Source: Paraburkholderia terricola
GTDB lineage: Bacteria > Pseudomonadota > Gammaproteobacteria > Burkholderiales > Burkholderiaceae
Direction: 5' to 3'
DNA: 64,000 nt
NCBI RefSeq assembly: GCF_900142195.1
Contig: NZ_FRAB01000011.1
Span: 124,001 to 188,000 of the forward strand
The notes below the pieces were generated by a model. That model saw only the letters and a list, made by a program, of their open reading frames with translations, searched no databases and had not been told where the DNA came from. Numbering within the stretch: the stretch's first letter is position 1; each line of letters begins with the position of its first letter. Positions 62,987 through 64,000 of this stretch are shown here, piece after piece. A program made the position numbers and the translations under genes.

Positions 62987-64000
62987 TCAGACGGTGCTCA
63001 ACCGTGCAAGCTCGGTGTCGACCAGCAGCTTCTTCAGTTCAGGAACGCACGACCCGCAGTTACCACCGGCCTTCAGGCACGCGGTAATCTCCGCCGCGGT
63101 CTTGAGCCCTTGTTCGCGGATCGCCGCGCAGATCGTGTTGCGTCCGACACCGAAACACGAGCAGACCGTCGGCCCCGTATCGGCGCCCTTGCCGATCGGC
63201 TGTCCTGCCAGCAGACCCGCACGATCCGCTTCATCGAGCCTGTCCTTGGCGAACAGGCCCGCGAGCCACGTACGCGACGGCAACTGCGATTGCGGACGCG
63301 CCGAGACAAAGATGCAACTCTCGATACGCTCGTCCACCAGGTGCACGGCGCGATAGACGCCCGCCGTGCGGTCCTCGTACTCGAGCCAGTCGGCGTGCGG
63401 ATCGTCGATACCGAACAGCGCTTGCGCCCAGCCGCCGTGATCGGCGAGCGGCTTGCGCCCCGCGAGTTCATAGCGCACGAACTGCGCGCCGTGGACGCGC
63501 GTCCAGTACGTCACGTCATCCAGCACCGGGGCGCGACGGCTCAGCGAGAAGCCGTGCCAGGCGACGTCGAACCTGTCGACGCGCACCGGCGTGTGTTTGA
63601 ACTCAGGCTCCCCGGAAACCGGATCGACCACGGGATTCACCACCGCGCCGATGCGCGCGTCGGACGCGACCTGATCGTTCCAGTGGATCGGCACGAACAC
63701 GCTGCCGCGCGACATGCCGCCACCATGCTGCACGCGCGCGACCATCGTGCCCCAGCGGCTCGACACGCGCGCGAGTTCGCCTTCGCGCACGCCGCACGAC
63801 AGCGCGTCCTGCGGATGCAGATCGACGAAGGCTTCCGTTACGTGACCGGCGAGTTTCTCCGACTTGCCGGTGCGGGTCATCGTGTGCCATTGGTCGCGCA
63901 CCCGGCCGGTATTCAGCGTCAGCGGATAGTCGTCGTCCGGCGCGTGGATCGGATCGCGCGGCGGCGTCGCGACGAAACGCGCCTTGCCGTCCGCGTGGGC
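62987..64000 (-). CDS. nasA: assimilatory nitrate reductase, C-terminal part (cut by the window edge)
   Basis: About 337 residues of a molybdopterin oxidoreductase, open at the window end. LTLNTGRVRDQWHTMTRTGKS and the dinucleotide-binding domain (HPQDALSCGVREGELARVSSRWG, SVFVPIHWNDQ) are the C-terminal parts of NasA/NarB. The end is a BFD-like [2Fe-2S] domain with four cysteines (VCSCFGVG ... GGNCGSCVPELK), as found in NADH-linked assimilatory nitrate reductases. It reduces nitrate to nitrite in the cytoplasm. The molybdenum domain lies beyond the window. Confidence 0.9.
   Translation of the reverse strand, partial: AHADGKARFVATPPRDPIHAPDDDYPLTLNTGRVRDQWHTMTRTGKSEKLAGHVTEAFVDLHPQDALSCGVREGELARVSSRWGTMVARVQHGGGMSRGSVFVPIHWNDQVASDARIGAVVNPVVDPVSGEPEFKHTPVRVDRFDVAWHGFSLSRRAPVLDDVTYWTRVHGAQFVRYELAGRKPLADHGGWAQALFGIDDPHADWLEYEDRTAGVYRAVHLVDERIESCIFVSARPQSQLPSRTWLAGLFAKDRLDEADRAGLLAGQPIGKGADTGPTVCSCFGVGRNTICAAIREQGLKTAAEITACLKAGGNCGSCVPELKKLLVDTELARLSTV

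Overview
The window looks like a stretch of a high-GC Burkholderiaceae genome, most likely a plant- or soil-associated Paraburkholderia/Burkholderia relative. The supporting signs are several small DUF4148-type periplasmic proteins, a Gram-negative porin, many LysR/TetR/MocR regulators beside catabolic operons, and two genes behind TTCG-N16-TTCG (hrpII-type) boxes as used in Ralstonia/Burkholderia type III secretion. About 57 protein genes are supported. No rRNA, tRNA, CRISPR array or insertion sequence was seen.

Layout. 0.2-13.4 kb: exported hydrolases and small periplasmic proteins (three alpha/beta hydrolases, cytochrome P460, DUF4148 proteins), an M81 peptidase/MFS/LysR unit, a CPBP protease, an ECF sigma/anti-sigma pair and a universal stress protein. 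13.5-17.5 kb: a branched-chain-type binding protein, then divergent DipZ and TlpA-like thioredoxins. 17.5-22.4 kb: a TctA-type transporter, a class II (degradative) HMG-CoA reductase and a divergent MocR regulator. 22.5-25.1 kb: BON protein, SDR, orphan histidine kinase. 25.3-29.5 kb: a two-gene candidate type III effector island, with a 746-residue coiled-coil protein and a cysteine-free harpin/pectate-lyase fusion, each behind its own hrpII-type box. 29.6-36.6 kb: porin, orphan response regulator, a nickel/cobalt-type exporter flanked by one intact and one frameshifted DUF1007 gene, an M15-like peptidase, a TIGR03118-like lipoprotein. 36.8-40.9 kb: a NitT/TauT-type ABC operon with two binding proteins. 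41.3-54.6 kb: old-yellow-enzyme/TetR pair, oxidoreductases, and an AraC-associated block (tannase-family esterase, AAHS transporter, nitroreductase, acyl-CoA synthetase, SDR, thiolase). 54.7-59.5 kb: LysR, HMG-CoA lyase, type III CoA-transferase, MFS. 59.5-62.7 kb: DUF3422 protein, alpha/beta hydrolase, LysR. From 63.0 kb to the edge: the C-terminal part of an assimilatory nitrate reductase.

How it works together. The most striking signal is regulatory. Five promoters (upstream of genes starting at 1391, 8231, 8689, 16554 and 16888) share a rigid architecture: paired TGTATC boxes, then exactly 70 bp on a CCAGATAC-type box, then a TNNAAT -10-like hexamer at fixed offset. A sixth (gene at 23840) shares the proximal half. 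The downstream genes are envelope redox, hydrolase and small exported proteins, so this looks like one regulon. A second shared element links the HMG-CoA reductase and the orphan histidine kinase. A third, 41-bp element sits before the tannase, the AAHS transporter and between araC and the SDR. Metabolically, HMG-CoA reductase at 20 kb and the CoA-transferase/HMG-CoA lyase cluster at 56 kb both meet at HMG-CoA, suggesting mevalonate and 3-hydroxy-3-methylglutarate catabolism.
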